Made by a program: the position numbers and the translations under genes. The notes beneath the pieces were generated by a model that ran no database searches, had not been told where the DNA came from, and saw nothing but the letters and a program-made list of their open reading frames with translations. Below, one piece after another: positions 46,163-55,892 of a DNA stretch of 64,000 bases; the first letter of the stretch is position 1; each line of letters opens with the position of its first letter. Source of the stretch: Cytophaga hutchinsonii ATCC 33406 (GTDB lineage Bacteria; Bacteroidota; Bacteroidia; Cytophagales; Cytophagaceae); contig NC_008255.1 of the NCBI RefSeq assembly GCF_000014145.1, forward strand, positions 993,501 to 1,057,500. Reading direction: 5' to 3'.

Positions 46163-46790
46163 GTTTCAAGAGTTCCAGGAAAGTAGAGTGTTCTGTTACG
46201 TGTACTGTTTGAATGCCAACCCGGGCTGCACCTTCAATGTTATCTTTGTTATCGTCCAGAAAAAGCGTTTCATGTGGCAGCAATGATTTACGCTTTAATA
46301 CCTCTTCATAAATAGAAGTGTTTGGTTTAATCAGGCCCAGATCATAGGAATACCAGGTGTGTTCGAACAAGCGTTCCAGACAATCCACCTGCGCAGAAGT
46401 ATATAAGATACGTTGTACTTCATGTATGTGAATCGGATTGGTATTGCTCAATAAAAATAAACGGTATTTTGAAGCCAATGACTGTATACGTGCAATACGC
46501 TCCTTAGGAATTGGAAGCAGCAGGGTATTCCAGGCATCAATCAACTGCTGATCGGTTACGGTTTTATCAACTCCTAATAATGCTCTGAGTTGTTGTAAGA
46601 AGCTGAAATTTCCGATCAGTCCTTTTTCAAAATCAACAAAAAAAGAACTGTCCGCATACTTCTTTTTTACAGACTCCTTCGGAAGCTTGCTAAGGAGGGC
46701 AAAGGCGTCAAATGTTTTTTCAAAATCAATCGGAATAATAACTGCACCCAGATCGAAAATAATATTTTTAATGCGTGTGAAATCGTTCAT
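46155..46790 (-). CDS. HAD-superfamily hydrolase (phosphatase-like)
   Basis: 211 residues, HAD subfamily IA. Motif I is NIIFDLGAVIIPID (nucleophile Asp 13; the usual second Asp is Gly, as in the YihX/DLGGV-type group), motif II is LFLLSNTNPIH, motif III the Lys in GLIKPNTSIYEEVLK, and motif IV LFLDDNKDNIEGA. A helical cap lies between I and II. Likely a small-molecule phosphatase. The following M50 gene overlaps it by eight bases, so both are on one transcript. Confidence 0.88.
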   Translation of the reverse strand: MNDFTRIKNIIFDLGAVIIPIDFEKTFDAFALLSKLPKESVKKKYADSSFFVDFEKGLIGNFSFLQQLRALLGVDKTVTDQQLIDAWNTLLLPIPKERIARIQSLASKYRLFLLSNTNPIHIHEVQRILYTSAQVDCLERLFEHTWYSYDLGLIKPNTSIYEEVLKRKSLLPHETLFLDDNKDNIEGAARVGIQTVHVTEHSTFLELLKHA

Positions 46791-46927
46791 CTATTGTATT
46801 CGAAATAATTGTAAAGGTACAATGGATTAAAGGAATAAAGAAAAGTATTCGTGTGTAGTTCTTAAGCGGTAATACAACCTGAGTGAAACTATATAGATGT
46901 AAACGACATATCAAGGGCTATACAGAA

Positions 46928-46954
46928 ACAAAAAAACCCCGCAAAAGCGAGGTT
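46928..46954 (-). terminator. Rho-independent terminator of the tRNA gene
   Basis: On the minus strand, aacctcgc and gcggggtt pair (one G-U) over a four-base loop and run straight into seven Ts. It begins four bases after the tRNA. Confidence 0.88.
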
Positions 46955-46958
46955 TCTG

Positions 46959-47032
46959 TGGGCCCTGTTGGGATCGAACCAACGACCCCCTGATTATGAG
47001 TCAGATGCTCTAACCGTCTGAGCTAAGGGCCC
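46959..47032 (-). tRNA. tRNA with CAT anticodon (tRNA-Ile2 or tRNA-Met)
   Basis: 74 bases folding as a cloverleaf. The acceptor stem gggccct is paired by agggccc; the D arm is agctcagacggttagagc; the anticodon loop ctcataa gives CAT, stem ctga/tcag; the T arm holds ggttcgatcc. Discriminator base A, no encoded CCA. The acceptor stem and D arm are closer to the Ile(CAT) type, whose C34 is modified to lysidine, than to elongator Met, but I cannot settle it by eye. It is followed at once by a terminator. Confidence 0.92.
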
Positions 47033-47351
47033 TGAAAGGAATAATCTTCCGTTTCGGAGTGCAATGTTACTGAAATGTGCTCAATTAAACAAGTACTGGG
47101 CAAAAGATCGTTTGATTCATACATACGGTTATGTATAAGTATATAAATGTCATTTAGTTAAGTTGCTGCTTAATCAGTGTGTGCTGAGCGTGCTGAAAGG
47201 GGGTTGTTTAGCAAGCTGCAGCTGAAACACTACGGAGTCTGTACGGAAGGGGCGGGTAAAACCATCCGGTCCTGCACAGCAGCATAATATGCTAAGCATG
47301 CTATGCACTGCGAAAGACCGGATCAGCAAATGTGTTATGTTGGACAATCCC
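47033..47351. other. Intergenic region with nested palindromes
   Basis: 319 bases: the 3' flank of the minus-strand gene at 47352 and the tRNA promoter. 47264-47271 (atccggtc) pairs with 47316-47323 across a segment that contains further small palindromes (gcataatatgc, agcatgct). This cruciform-like structure probably ends the 47352 transcript. Less AT-rich than other gaps here. No open frame of note. Confidence 0.4.
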
Positions 47352-48869
47352 TTATTTTGTTTTTGAAAACTGCTCCCCGAAGGCCTTGGTATTATTGCTG
47401 GTGAGGTTATACGTAATGCTGAAGAAATAACCCAGGCGGAATGCTTCTTCGGTTACAGGAGCGTCCGGCAGGCTGGATGTTAAATACGCTTTGTTTGTAT
47501 CATAATTGCCGGACAATATATTAACCTGTCCGCCGGCAAGCCCTCCTGAAAAGACAATCCTGTCCTGATTGCCGATTACCATGCAGCCGCCCAGGTAGTA
47601 CCGCAGATCTTTCAGATCCGTGCTTACGCCAATACATACACCCGGACTGAATGGGGCGCGCCAGGGTTTATTTGCATACACATTCAGCTGCGTGCCCACA
47701 AAAGGTATGTAGCTATTGCGGTTTTTGGCCCGAACAATGATGGATGTATCGGATGCAAAACCTGAAGAATCGTAATAATAAGAGCGGTCGTTCAGATTCA
47801 TATTGAACATCAGTCCGGCACTTACATCAAACCGCAAACCGCCATAGGTGCGGATTATACTGGAGAACTTTTCTTTTCGTGACTTATACCCCAGCGCATT
47901 ATTTTTGGGTTCAATGGTTACATCCAGCTTTACGACATCTATATTTCTCAGGTCATATTCTTTAATATGAACTTCATAATTACTCTTTTCGAAACTCATG
48001 TAGGCTTTCTGAATGTTGCTGGCGAAGATGTCTATTTTATCTGAAGAGAGTGTCTGAAGAATTTTTCTATACTCGTTTTGCAGATCAATGACAATTGTTT
48101 TAAGAAGATCGAACTGATTTTTATTTAAAGCAAACACTTTTGCTTTAGCTTTGTCTGTACTTTCCAGCAAAGAAGATTCAACAAAATTTATTTCATTGAT
48201 CAGTTGCTGTGTATAGCTGATTTTATTAGAAATAGCTTCTATTACCCTCTGGCGAATAGATGTAACCTGATTATAAGCTATTACAGACCTGAATGCGTTA
48301 TTATTATTTTCTAAAGCATTTCTATAAAAAACAGTTGTAATTGAATCACGTTTGCTGATCAGAGCATGCATATCTTCCTCTGTCTGCAGTAAAACTGAAA
48401 GATTTTTATAGTATAATACAGCTTGATGCAACCATTCTACGTAAATAGGTTCTTGTTTTTGGAAAATTTTTTTACTAAAAGATGTTCTTATGTTATCCTG
48501 TAAATAAAACTTTTCTATAATAAGATCCAGCCTTCCCTGCAATATATTTACCTGACTGACTTCGGTTACAAAATCTGTATTAATACTTTCTATAGTAAAA
48601 AGATTATTGTATTGATTTTCAGGTGAAGCAGTGTTGGTATTATTGAGGTAATCTTCTTTCGAATTATTAATAGTTATATTGTAATTAAAGAGATTTATGT
48701 TTCTGATCCTGAATTCTATACCATACTTCTCTTTTACCCAATAAGTTTTTTTTGATTTGTTGGATCCTATAGTATTATTTCCAAAATCATAATCAATTAT
48801 TAATGTGTCATCTTGCGCAAATGCGGCCAGAAAGCCTAATCCAAATACAATTGTTAAAAGTGATTTCAT
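47352..48869 (-). CDS. Exported protein of unknown function
   Basis: 505 residues; I do not recognise a family. A signal peptide (MKSLLTIVFGLGFLAAFAQD) is followed by a ~300-residue mostly helical region with coiled-coil character (NKISYTQQLINEINFVESSL, LQNEYRKILQTLSSDKIDIF). The last ~170 residues alternate beta strands ending in aromatic residues (GGLRFDVSAGLMFNMNL, FVGTQLNVYANKPW, LGGCMVIGNQDRIVFSGGLA), like a small outer-membrane barrel. So it is probably a periplasmic helical domain joined to an outer-membrane part. No partner gene is evident; the neighbours are a tRNA and a divergent lipoprotein. Confidence 0.8.
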   Translation of the reverse strand: MKSLLTIVFGLGFLAAFAQDDTLIIDYDFGNNTIGSNKSKKTYWVKEKYGIEFRIRNINLFNYNITINNSKEDYLNNTNTASPENQYNNLFTIESINTDFVTEVSQVNILQGRLDLIIEKFYLQDNIRTSFSKKIFQKQEPIYVEWLHQAVLYYKNLSVLLQTEEDMHALISKRDSITTVFYRNALENNNNAFRSVIAYNQVTSIRQRVIEAISNKISYTQQLINEINFVESSLLESTDKAKAKVFALNKNQFDLLKTIVIDLQNEYRKILQTLSSDKIDIFASNIQKAYMSFEKSNYEVHIKEYDLRNIDVVKLDVTIEPKNNALGYKSRKEKFSSIIRTYGGLRFDVSAGLMFNMNLNDRSYYYDSSGFASDTSIIVRAKNRNSYIPFVGTQLNVYANKPWRAPFSPGVCIGVSTDLKDLRYYLGGCMVIGNQDRIVFSGGLAGGQVNILSGNYDTNKAYLTSSLPDAPVTEEAFRLGYFFSITYNLTSNNTKAFGEQFSKTK

Positions 48870-49025
48870 ACGTGTGGGGTTAAAAGTATAAATAAAATTT
48901 ACTGTTTTATTAAACTAAAATGTATTTTAATGATATTATAGTATTATTAAATAAAAATAATGGCTATAATAGATAATTATTATTGAAATTGCCAATGGAA
49001 AATATTTTATAGTTTTAAAGACAAT

Positions 49026-49604
49026 ATGAAAAACGTATACTGTTTGTTTTCAGTACTTCTGATTGCAGTGTGTTCCTGTCAGCGGCCGGATAGTACTTCC
49101 GGTTCTTCCCCTCAAACCCATGTCAGAAACTATTCGTCCGAATGTCAGCATTTTATAAATACATTTAGCGAAGTAAGTATATATAAAATCACCCGCCAGC
49201 TTCAACAGGTGAATGAACGCCGGAACGCAATTCCCGAAGATCTGAAGGCACTTTATCCGGATGCGAGAGACGCATGGAATGATGCTCTTGGTGCGCTCTC
49301 CAGCAGTAGCCTGGAGACATATCAGGGCTCATACAGGGATAGGGGTTGGGAAGATACATATTTAAGCAATAGCCAGAAATTCTTTTTTTTGCTTACAGAA
49401 TATGCAGAAGGGAACTATCCACAAGGGTCAAAAGATACGTTCAAACAGGCAGCATGGGTTGAAAGTGCAGACATTAAAAAAAGGTTTGATGCCTTGCTGA
49501 GTTACGCTGAGCGCAGTTGTTTGCCGGTACACCTGTCTGAGATAAAAGCGCAGCTGCATCCCAAGAAACTTCCGGAAAAGATAGAAGATTGCCTGGTTGA
49601 ATAA
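49026..49604 (+). CDS. Putative lipoprotein of unknown function
   Basis: 192 residues. The signal ends in LIAVCSC, giving a lipobox with the second Cys likely lipidated. The mature part is mostly helical and charged, with a Ser/Thr-rich linker first and then conserved-looking ARDAWNDALGALSSSSLE and YRDRGWEDTYLSNSQKFFFL. No known family recognised. It runs divergently from the exported protein at 47352 and converges on a GT2 gene. Confidence 0.75.
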   Translation: MKNVYCLFSVLLIAVCSCQRPDSTSGSSPQTHVRNYSSECQHFINTFSEVSIYKITRQLQQVNERRNAIPEDLKALYPDARDAWNDALGALSSSSLETYQGSYRDRGWEDTYLSNSQKFFFLLTEYAEGNYPQGSKDTFKQAAWVESADIKKRFDALLSYAERSCLPVHLSEIKAQLHPKKLPEKIEDCLVE

Positions 49605-49643
49605 TATTAACCTTCGTGCAACGAATACATATGGAGCAAACAG

Positions 49644-50648
49644 TTAATTGGACTGAAGCCACGGCAACCAGGAATGTTTATTGATAAAAAGTTTCCTGTT
49701 GGCAAACAGGCTTTGTATACTTCCTAAACGTGCCTGCCTGTCTAATACTATGTCGGTTTTAAAATCTGTTGCTGCAAACGGGTATCGCACATATCCGTTT
49801 AAGAAATAGAAACATTCCGACAGCATTTTTTTTGTCCAGCTAAATGTACTTTTTTTATTGAGCAGCCGCTCGTTTCTTCGCTCCTTATATGGAATTAATA
49901 AAGCAGCACTGTAAGCCACTGATTTTTTTAACCGTTTTATATACGCCCACGTTAGCCGGCTTTCTGAAAGTACATGTATAAATGTGAGTTCCGGATTTGA
50001 ATGAATTTGATAACCGATTAATGATACGGCGTAACCAAGTTCATTGTCTTCCCCGGGAATAATTATGCCATTTCTCCTGCCAGTAAGGGTATACTGAAAT
50101 CCTTTTTTTTTCAGGGTTAAATACGCTTCTTTTTTCAGAATGCTTCCTGCTCCATATACATATCCACGTTCAAGCGTAATATCCCTCCTAGCGCGTGTGT
50201 GCTGAGGGCCTAGTGCATATTGATACGCATACCGTTCAAACCAGGGTGGCGGTGCGATTGTGAGACGAGGAATGCCGAACCCGCCTAATAAACCCAGTGC
50301 GGGATGTTGTAAGAAATACGTATAACCTCGTTGAATATAATCGGCAGATAATAAATTGTCGTCATCGCAGAATAAAATCAAATCATATGCAGCGGCAGAA
50401 ATGCCGGTTTCAATGGCATAGTTTTTACCCGGTATTGTTTCGGAAATAATACGTAATGGATAAGGCGCTTTCACTTGTTCCCAGTATGCGGATGCTACTG
50501 CACATGTAGTATCCGTAGATCCATTATCAACAAGGATTACTTCTACCGGCAGTTCAGCTGTTAGTTGCTGCTGGCTTATATGATATAATGTTTCAGGTAA
50601 TTTATCTGAACTGTTGTAACAACAAATGATCACACTTACGCCGTTCAT
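49644..50648 (-). CDS. Glycosyltransferase family 2
   Basis: 334 residues, GT-A fold: VSVIICCYNSSDKLPETLYH, VILVDNGSTDTTCAVAS, GKNYAIETGISAA, and the DxD site LILFCDDDNLLSADYI. EDNELGYAVSLIGY is the acidic base region. No membrane segment. It follows the WcaI-like gene by 59 bases on the same strand, so the two may form a small second polysaccharide operon. Confidence 0.9.
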   Translation of the reverse strand: MNGVSVIICCYNSSDKLPETLYHISQQQLTAELPVEVILVDNGSTDTTCAVASAYWEQVKAPYPLRIISETIPGKNYAIETGISAAAYDLILFCDDDNLLSADYIQRGYTYFLQHPALGLLGGFGIPRLTIAPPPWFERYAYQYALGPQHTRARRDITLERGYVYGAGSILKKEAYLTLKKKGFQYTLTGRRNGIIIPGEDNELGYAVSLIGYQIHSNPELTFIHVLSESRLTWAYIKRLKKSVAYSAALLIPYKERRNERLLNKKSTFSWTKKMLSECFYFLNGYVRYPFAATDFKTDIVLDRQARLGSIQSLFANRKLFINKHSWLPWLQSN

Positions 50649-50707
50649 ACCGTAATATTCCTGAGTAGTAAAAACAATAGAAACTAATCGCTCTTAGGTA
50701 CGAATGA

Positions 50708-51928
50708 TTAGTTGGATAGTTCCTGCGAAAAACGATTCAGTATGCTGTCAATGCTCAAATGTTTTTCTGCATATAAACGCGCTTTAGCAGACACATCGTT
50801 ACAATCGGTTTGTAGTACATGCCTTACTGTTGTTACAAATGCAGCCAGGTTTTCCGGTTCACAAATAAAACCCACCTGATGTGTATCAACCAATTCGTAC
50901 AGGCTTGTGTTTGGTTCTGCTGTTACAACAGCCACGCCGCCAGCCGACAATATGCTCATAAACTTGGAAGGTAATACCAGGTCAGCAGCGGATTTTTTTT
51001 GTAAAACAAGATGTACATCCGCAATGGCCAGAAAGGATGCTAACTTATTATATGGCTGTAAAGCTAAAAAGCGGATGTTGTTCAGATTTTTGGCAGCAGC
51101 ATATTCCATCAAACGGACTTTGGATGCACCTTCGCCGGCAATAATAAATAAAATATCTGTCTGGTCCTTTAATTCAAGAGCGGCGTCAATGATCATATCA
51201 ACCCCTTGCTTTTCGCCGAGGTTGCCCGAATACAATACAACTTTTTTATCCGGGTCGATACCCAGTTCAGCACGCAGTGATTCAGCCCTGGATAAGGGTT
51301 TAACATAATCTGTTTCCGCCCAGTTGGGCAGCATGATATACCTTTTTTCCGGAACACCTTTTGATAAGATGCGCTCTTTCATGCCCGTACTGATAGAGGA
51401 TACGTACGTTGCTTTTTTTAGCCAGAACAATTCTATTTTTGTTAAAGCAGCGAGCAGTTTTTTATTTTTGATTAAACCTAATTCACGTGCAGCATCTACC
51501 TGAAGATCCTGAATGTGAAACACCCAGATTGTTTTAGGGTGAAACAATTTATATACCCATGGCCATATGCCGATGATCAATGGTGGATAGGGAGTGATGA
51601 TAACATCGTATGAGTTAAAAAAAGTAGGAAACCAGTAGAAAAAAGAAGAAAGTAAAAAACTGAATTCATGAATCATGCGGGAAGAGCCGGTAACGTTTTC
51701 CGGAACATATAACGGACAACGTTTAACGGTTGCTTTTGCAACGTGTTCTTTGAACCATAGTTTCCCTTTGTAGTTATCTGCTTTTTTCCAGTTAGGGTAA
51801 TAGGGCATGGCAGTTATAACATCCACCTTGTTATTATTTTTAGCCAGCCAGGCACCCATTTCACCCGTGTACTTTCCTATTCCCGTAAGTTCTGGCGTAT
51901 AGTTAATGCCGTAAATTAAAATCTTCAT
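50708..51928 (-). CDS. wcaI: WcaI-like glycosyltransferase family 4
   Basis: 406 residues with the features of the colanic-acid WcaI group: ILIYGINYTPELTGIGKYTG, VDVITAMPYYPNWKKAD, KRCPLYVPEN, HEFSFLLSSFFYW, VWVFHIQDLQVDAARELG. The donor domain has VVLYSGNLGEKQGVDMIID, LVLQKKSAADLVLPSKFM and SAGGVAVVTAEP. The WcaI-type loop replaces the EGFG motif, as is usual there. Likely transfers fucose or a similar sugar in the E. coli pathway; the sugar here is unknown. Confidence 0.88.
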   Translation of the reverse strand: MKILIYGINYTPELTGIGKYTGEMGAWLAKNNNKVDVITAMPYYPNWKKADNYKGKLWFKEHVAKATVKRCPLYVPENVTGSSRMIHEFSFLLSSFFYWFPTFFNSYDVIITPYPPLIIGIWPWVYKLFHPKTIWVFHIQDLQVDAARELGLIKNKKLLAALTKIELFWLKKATYVSSISTGMKERILSKGVPEKRYIMLPNWAETDYVKPLSRAESLRAELGIDPDKKVVLYSGNLGEKQGVDMIIDAALELKDQTDILFIIAGEGASKVRLMEYAAAKNLNNIRFLALQPYNKLASFLAIADVHLVLQKKSAADLVLPSKFMSILSAGGVAVVTAEPNTSLYELVDTHQVGFICEPENLAAFVTTVRHVLQTDCNDVSAKARLYAEKHLSIDSILNRFSQELSN

Positions 51929-52085
51929 TATTTCAAAGATATGAATTAGTTTTTAAAATTAGTAGATAGTGAAGAGTGTTCAGACTGCTCTCTTTATTAT
52001 TCCTTAATTTATTTACCTGCTGAACAATATCCATCTCAGCTGTCAGATCACTTACTTCTCTTCAAACATTGACCACAGTCACTGC

Positions 52086-53459
52086 CTACTGTTCATTAAC
52101 CCAATACGTTTTTACATTTACAAATTCCTGCAAGCCAAATACAGATAGTTCTCTGCCAAAACCTGATTGTTTGATACCTCCAAAAGGAAGGCGGGCATCA
52201 GAGCGCGTTATCCCATTGATGAATACAGAACCTGCTTCAATATGTTGAGACAGCTTTTCAGCTTCTGTAATAGTATTGCTCCATATACTGGCGCCCAGTC
52301 CAAAGCGTGTTTCATTTGCAACCGCAATCGCTTCATTCGTATCTGTTACACGTATGCAGCTAAATACAGGTCCGAACAGTTCTTCGGCACGGGCAGGGCT
52401 GTTTGCCGGAATGTTTTCAAGTATCAGCGGAGAAAAGAAATTTGAATTTGAATCGTCAAACGGATGTTTGTAGGTACAGTCAGCACCTGCTGCTACAGAG
52501 CTCTGCACCTGTTTTGATAATTGTTCTTTCAGATCAGCACGCGCCATGGGGCCAAGGTGCGTTTCTTTAAGCATCGGGTCACCGATAATGCGAGCGTTTA
52601 GCTGCTCTTTAAGTTCTTTTAAAAAAGCGTCATAACACTGTTCGTGAATAATAAACCGTTTTGCAGCAATACAGCTTTGTCCGTTGTTTTGCAATCGGCC
52701 TTTAATTGCTTCCGCAACAGTTTGTTTAATCGGTGCATCAGCGAGAACAATAAACGGATCACTGCCGCCAAGTTCAAGCACGCATTTTTTTAAGTGTTTT
52801 CCTGCAAGGCTAGCCACAGAACGGCCCGCACGTTCACTGCCTGTAACAGTTACAGCCTGCACGGCAGGTGAGGCAATGATATATTCAATATCTTCAACAG
52901 CCGGGTACAGAGAAAGAAACAGGTCATCTGGAAATCCGGCCAGTTTAAATATTTTTTCCAGCGATTGCGCACAACCGGGTACATTGGGCGCATGTTTCAG
53001 CAGAACCGTATTTCCGATAAGCAGCGTTGGAATAGCATACCGGAAAACCTGCCAGTATGGAAAGTTCCAGGGCATAATGCCAAGTACGGCACCAATAGGT
53101 TCAAATGCTATTTGACTTTTGATATGTTCAATGGAAACAGTTGGCAGATGTTGTTGTATAATCGCATCAACATTATTGAGATACCATTCTGTTGTACCGA
53201 TACATTTATCTATTTCTGCAATGCTTTCCAGCAGGGGTTTTCCCATCTCTAACGTAATCTCACGCGCCAATAGTTCTTTTTCTTTTGTAAGAACTGAAAT
53301 GAGATTTTTAAAATAAGGTTTACGGTCGTTGATGGAATATTTCCTCCAGTTTTTGTAAGCCGAATCAGATCTGATCAGTTTTTCATTCAAGGATTCAATC
53401 GATTCAAACGCGAGGTTTTGTATGTTTTCCTTTGAAAAGGGATTGATGGATTGATACAT
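52086..53459 (-). CDS. NAD(P)-dependent aldehyde dehydrogenase (succinate-semialdehyde type)
   Basis: 457 residues from ATG 53457-53459; a TTG two codons earlier is open but less likely. Motifs: GIMPWNFPYWQVFRYAIPTL, the cofactor loop TVTGSERAGRSVA, LELGGSDPFIVL with the general base Glu, and the nucleophile Cys 263 in NNGQSCIAAKRF. C-terminal FGGIKQSGFGREL is typical of succinate-semialdehyde/GabD-like enzymes. It oxidises an aldehyde to its acid in the cytosol. Not obviously linked to the polysaccharide genes. Confidence 0.92.
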   Translation of the reverse strand: MYQSINPFSKENIQNLAFESIESLNEKLIRSDSAYKNWRKYSINDRKPYFKNLISVLTKEKELLAREITLEMGKPLLESIAEIDKCIGTTEWYLNNVDAIIQQHLPTVSIEHIKSQIAFEPIGAVLGIMPWNFPYWQVFRYAIPTLLIGNTVLLKHAPNVPGCAQSLEKIFKLAGFPDDLFLSLYPAVEDIEYIIASPAVQAVTVTGSERAGRSVASLAGKHLKKCVLELGGSDPFIVLADAPIKQTVAEAIKGRLQNNGQSCIAAKRFIIHEQCYDAFLKELKEQLNARIIGDPMLKETHLGPMARADLKEQLSKQVQSSVAAGADCTYKHPFDDSNSNFFSPLILENIPANSPARAEELFGPVFSCIRVTDTNEAIAVANETRFGLGASIWSNTITEAEKLSQHIEAGSVFINGITRSDARLPFGGIKQSGFGRELSVFGLQEFVNVKTYWVNEQ

Positions 53460-53954
53460 AATCAAAATTTATAACTGTATCCAGGCAAGTTACCAGTCCG
53501 GGGCGTAAATCCCAATCCAATCCGGGAAGAGTTTGCGCTATCGTTCAGTACATAGAAAAAATTATATTAATAATAAATACTTTCAGACCGCAACTGTCTT
53601 ATTTTTTACCAGTTTTACATAAATTCGTAATTAATAAAAGTGTTATTATTAACTTAATTTTGAAGGCGATTTAAGTTAAATACTACATAAATACATAATT
53701 AATGGTTTAAAAATTAATGTTAGTATTAATTAATTATATTAAATAGAGATAAATGCTATTGTACGTAATAATGAATTAGATCTGACCTAAATAGAATTTT
53801 TAGTACATTATATTGTTTTTTATATAGAATATTGATAATCAGATCTTGTTTTTTTTATAAGATTAGTACAATTTATGTATAAATACATATGTTAGCAGTA
53901 TAGATAATCAATCCCCTTTTTTATCTTGAATTAATAACTAAACCTAATTGATTT
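53460..53954. other. Long AT-rich divergent region upstream of the nitrogen genes
   Basis: 495 bases, very AT-rich, with runs of ttaatt and tatat. It should hold promoters of the aldehyde dehydrogenase and of the PII-amt operon. I looked for a sigma-54 box (TGGCAC-N5-TTGC) and did not see one. tatcttg near 53925 is a weak match to a Bacteroidota -7 element. No RNA gene seen. Confidence 0.4.
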
Positions 53955-54293
53955 ATGAAAAAAATTGAAGCCGTTATTCGAACGTCTAAATTTCTGGAGT
54001 TAAAAGAAGCCCTTAATAAAATGGGGATTCAGTTCTTCACGTATGCAGATGTTAAAGGTGTTGGACATCAAGCGACTGAAAAAGCAGTTTACAGAGGTGT
54101 TCAATATGACCTTGGTTATATAGCAAGAACAAAGCTTGATATTATTGTAAGCGAAAAAGTTGAAGAAGTAATTAAATGCATTGTTGATACCTGTAAAACC
54201 GGGGAACTTGGAGATGGGAAAATCTTTGTTTCCAATATAGAGGAATGTGTGCGTATCCGTACAGGCGAAAGAGGCGTTCCCGCGCTGCAATAA
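53955..54293 (+). CDS. glnK: PII nitrogen regulatory protein
   Basis: 112 residues, PII fold. KKIEAVIRTSKFLELKEALN at the start, T-loop GVGHQATEKAVYRGVQYDLG with the modifiable Tyr in place (VYRG), then LDIIVSEKVEEVIKCIVDTC, TGELGDGKIFVSNIEECVRI and RTGERG (ATP/2-oxoglutarate site). The T-loop sequence differs from proteobacterial GlnB/GlnK, so control by uridylylation is uncertain. It is 46 bases before amt and should bind and block the transporter when nitrogen is ample. Confidence 0.94.
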   Translation: MKKIEAVIRTSKFLELKEALNKMGIQFFTYADVKGVGHQATEKAVYRGVQYDLGYIARTKLDIIVSEKVEEVIKCIVDTCKTGELGDGKIFVSNIEECVRIRTGERGVPALQ

Positions 54294-54339
54294 TACCCAT
54301 AACCCTTTTATCAACTAAACTAAACGAACTTAAGATACT

Positions 54340-55728
54340 ATGGAAACAGCAGTATTAGATACAATAGAAGCGGCAGTACCGGCGATTGATTCGATCAAAG
54401 CGGTTGCTGCCATTACAGTAGATACGTTGGCTTCGAAATCCTCGTTAGCGGCCACAGATGCCGCTGTTTCTCAGCTTGGACTTACAGCAAACAATATCTG
54501 GATGATGCTTTGTACCGCTCTGGTATTTATTATGAATTTAGGGTTTGCTACGGTAGAATCGGGGTTGGCCCGTTCTAAAAATACGACCAATATTCTATTC
54601 AAAAATACCATTACACCTGCAATCGGAATCATAATATTCTGTTTATGGGGATTTAATCTGATGTACCCGGGTGGTGCTTATGAAGGTGGGTTCTTTGGAT
54701 TCGGTGGTTTTGGACTGACAGCGCCGGCAGCTGAAAGCGGAGGATTGGATTTAACATATGCGGGTGGTTATACATACTGGACAGATTTTCTTTTCCAGGC
54801 AATGTTTGCTGCAACAGCAGCAACAATTGTATCCGGTGCAGTTGCTGAGCGTATCAAACTGACAAGTTACATTATCTTTACCTGTATCATTATCGGTGTC
54901 ATTTATCCGGTTGTAGGCATGTGGAACTGGGGTGGAGGCTGGCTGAAATCCTTAGGTTTTTATGATTTTGCGGGTTCTACAATGGTTCATAGCCTTGGTG
55001 GCTGGGCTGCATTGGCAGGCGTTATTGTTCTTGGTCCGCGGATCGGCAAATACGTAGATGGCAAAATCAACCCGATTCCCGGGCATAGTTTGCCTTTGGC
55101 AACCATTGGGGTATTCCTGTTGTGGTTAGGCTGGTTTGGTTTTAACGGAGGCTCCGTTTTGTCGGCAGATCCCGCATTAACCTCGCTCGTACTGGTTACA
55201 ACTTCATTAGCGGCTGCTGCCGGTGCAATAGGAGCATTGCTTGCTTCTGTTATATATTTGAAGACACTCGATCTGTCTATGGTTTTAAACGGTATTCTGG
55301 GAGGATTGGTAGGAATTACTGCAGGCGCTGATTTAATGAGCCCGAACGATGCAATACTGATCGGATTAATTTCCGGTGCTGCAGTTGTATTTGCTGTTAT
55401 CTTCTTTGATAAAATTAAAGTAGATGATCCGGTAGGTGCTACTTCCGTTCACTTGGTATGCGGTATACTCGGAACCCTGTTTGTTGGAATATTCGGGGAT
55501 AAAGGTTTTGGCGGTTCAGCTGAAGGAGCCGGAATGTCTCAATTAATCAAACAATTAATTGGTGTAGGAGCTGCAGCTTCATTAGTTTTCCCCGCTTCCT
55601 ATGTAATTTTTACAATCATTTCAAAGACAGTAGGTTTGAGGGTTGCCGCTAAGGAAGAAATCGAAGGATTGGATATTGCTGAACACGGAATGAAGGCTTA
55701 TAATATCGATGTAGATAAAGAATATTAA
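54340..55728 (+). CDS. amt: Ammonium transporter
   Basis: 462 residues, about eleven helices. An unusual N-terminal lead of ~45 Ala/Ser/Thr-rich residues comes first, perhaps a signal sequence. The core follows: NLGFATVESGLARSKNTTNI, AATAATIVSGAVAERIKL, the pore histidines in TMVHSLGGWAALAG and TSVHLVCGILGTL, and FGFNGGSVLSADP. It carries ammonium across the inner membrane, with PII as its expected regulator encoded just upstream. C-terminal tail EEIEGLDIAEHG is the usual regulatory part. Confidence 0.95.
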   Translation: METAVLDTIEAAVPAIDSIKAVAAITVDTLASKSSLAATDAAVSQLGLTANNIWMMLCTALVFIMNLGFATVESGLARSKNTTNILFKNTITPAIGIIIFCLWGFNLMYPGGAYEGGFFGFGGFGLTAPAAESGGLDLTYAGGYTYWTDFLFQAMFAATAATIVSGAVAERIKLTSYIIFTCIIIGVIYPVVGMWNWGGGWLKSLGFYDFAGSTMVHSLGGWAALAGVIVLGPRIGKYVDGKINPIPGHSLPLATIGVFLLWLGWFGFNGGSVLSADPALTSLVLVTTSLAAAAGAIGALLASVIYLKTLDLSMVLNGILGGLVGITAGADLMSPNDAILIGLISGAAVVFAVIFFDKIKVDDPVGATSVHLVCGILGTLFVGIFGDKGFGGSAEGAGMSQLIKQLIGVGAAASLVFPASYVIFTIISKTVGLRVAAKEEIEGLDIAEHGMKAYNIDVDKEY

Positions 55729-55745
55729 TATTAATAATGTTAATA

Positions 55746-55788
55746 ATGCAAAATTTGCATCAGTTGCAGGTTTTGCATTATTTTTTTT
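55746..55788 (+). terminator. Rho-independent terminator of the amt transcript
   Basis: aatgcaaaa (55746-55754) pairs with ttttgcatt (55772-55780) over a 17-base loop, followed by an 8-T run. Confidence 0.75.
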
Positions 55789-55892
55789 AAAATTCTTAGG
55801 TAAATAAATGCTTAAATTTAGTACCTTTCATAATTGAATAATTAAACTGTACGGCTACCCCACGAACAGTATGTTTATTATATATTATAACT

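Noticed and set aside
53460-53954. Sigma-54 promoter or riboswitch before PII-amt
   Set aside because: No TGGCAC-N5-TTGC box and no conserved riboswitch core could be found by eye in this AT-rich stretch.
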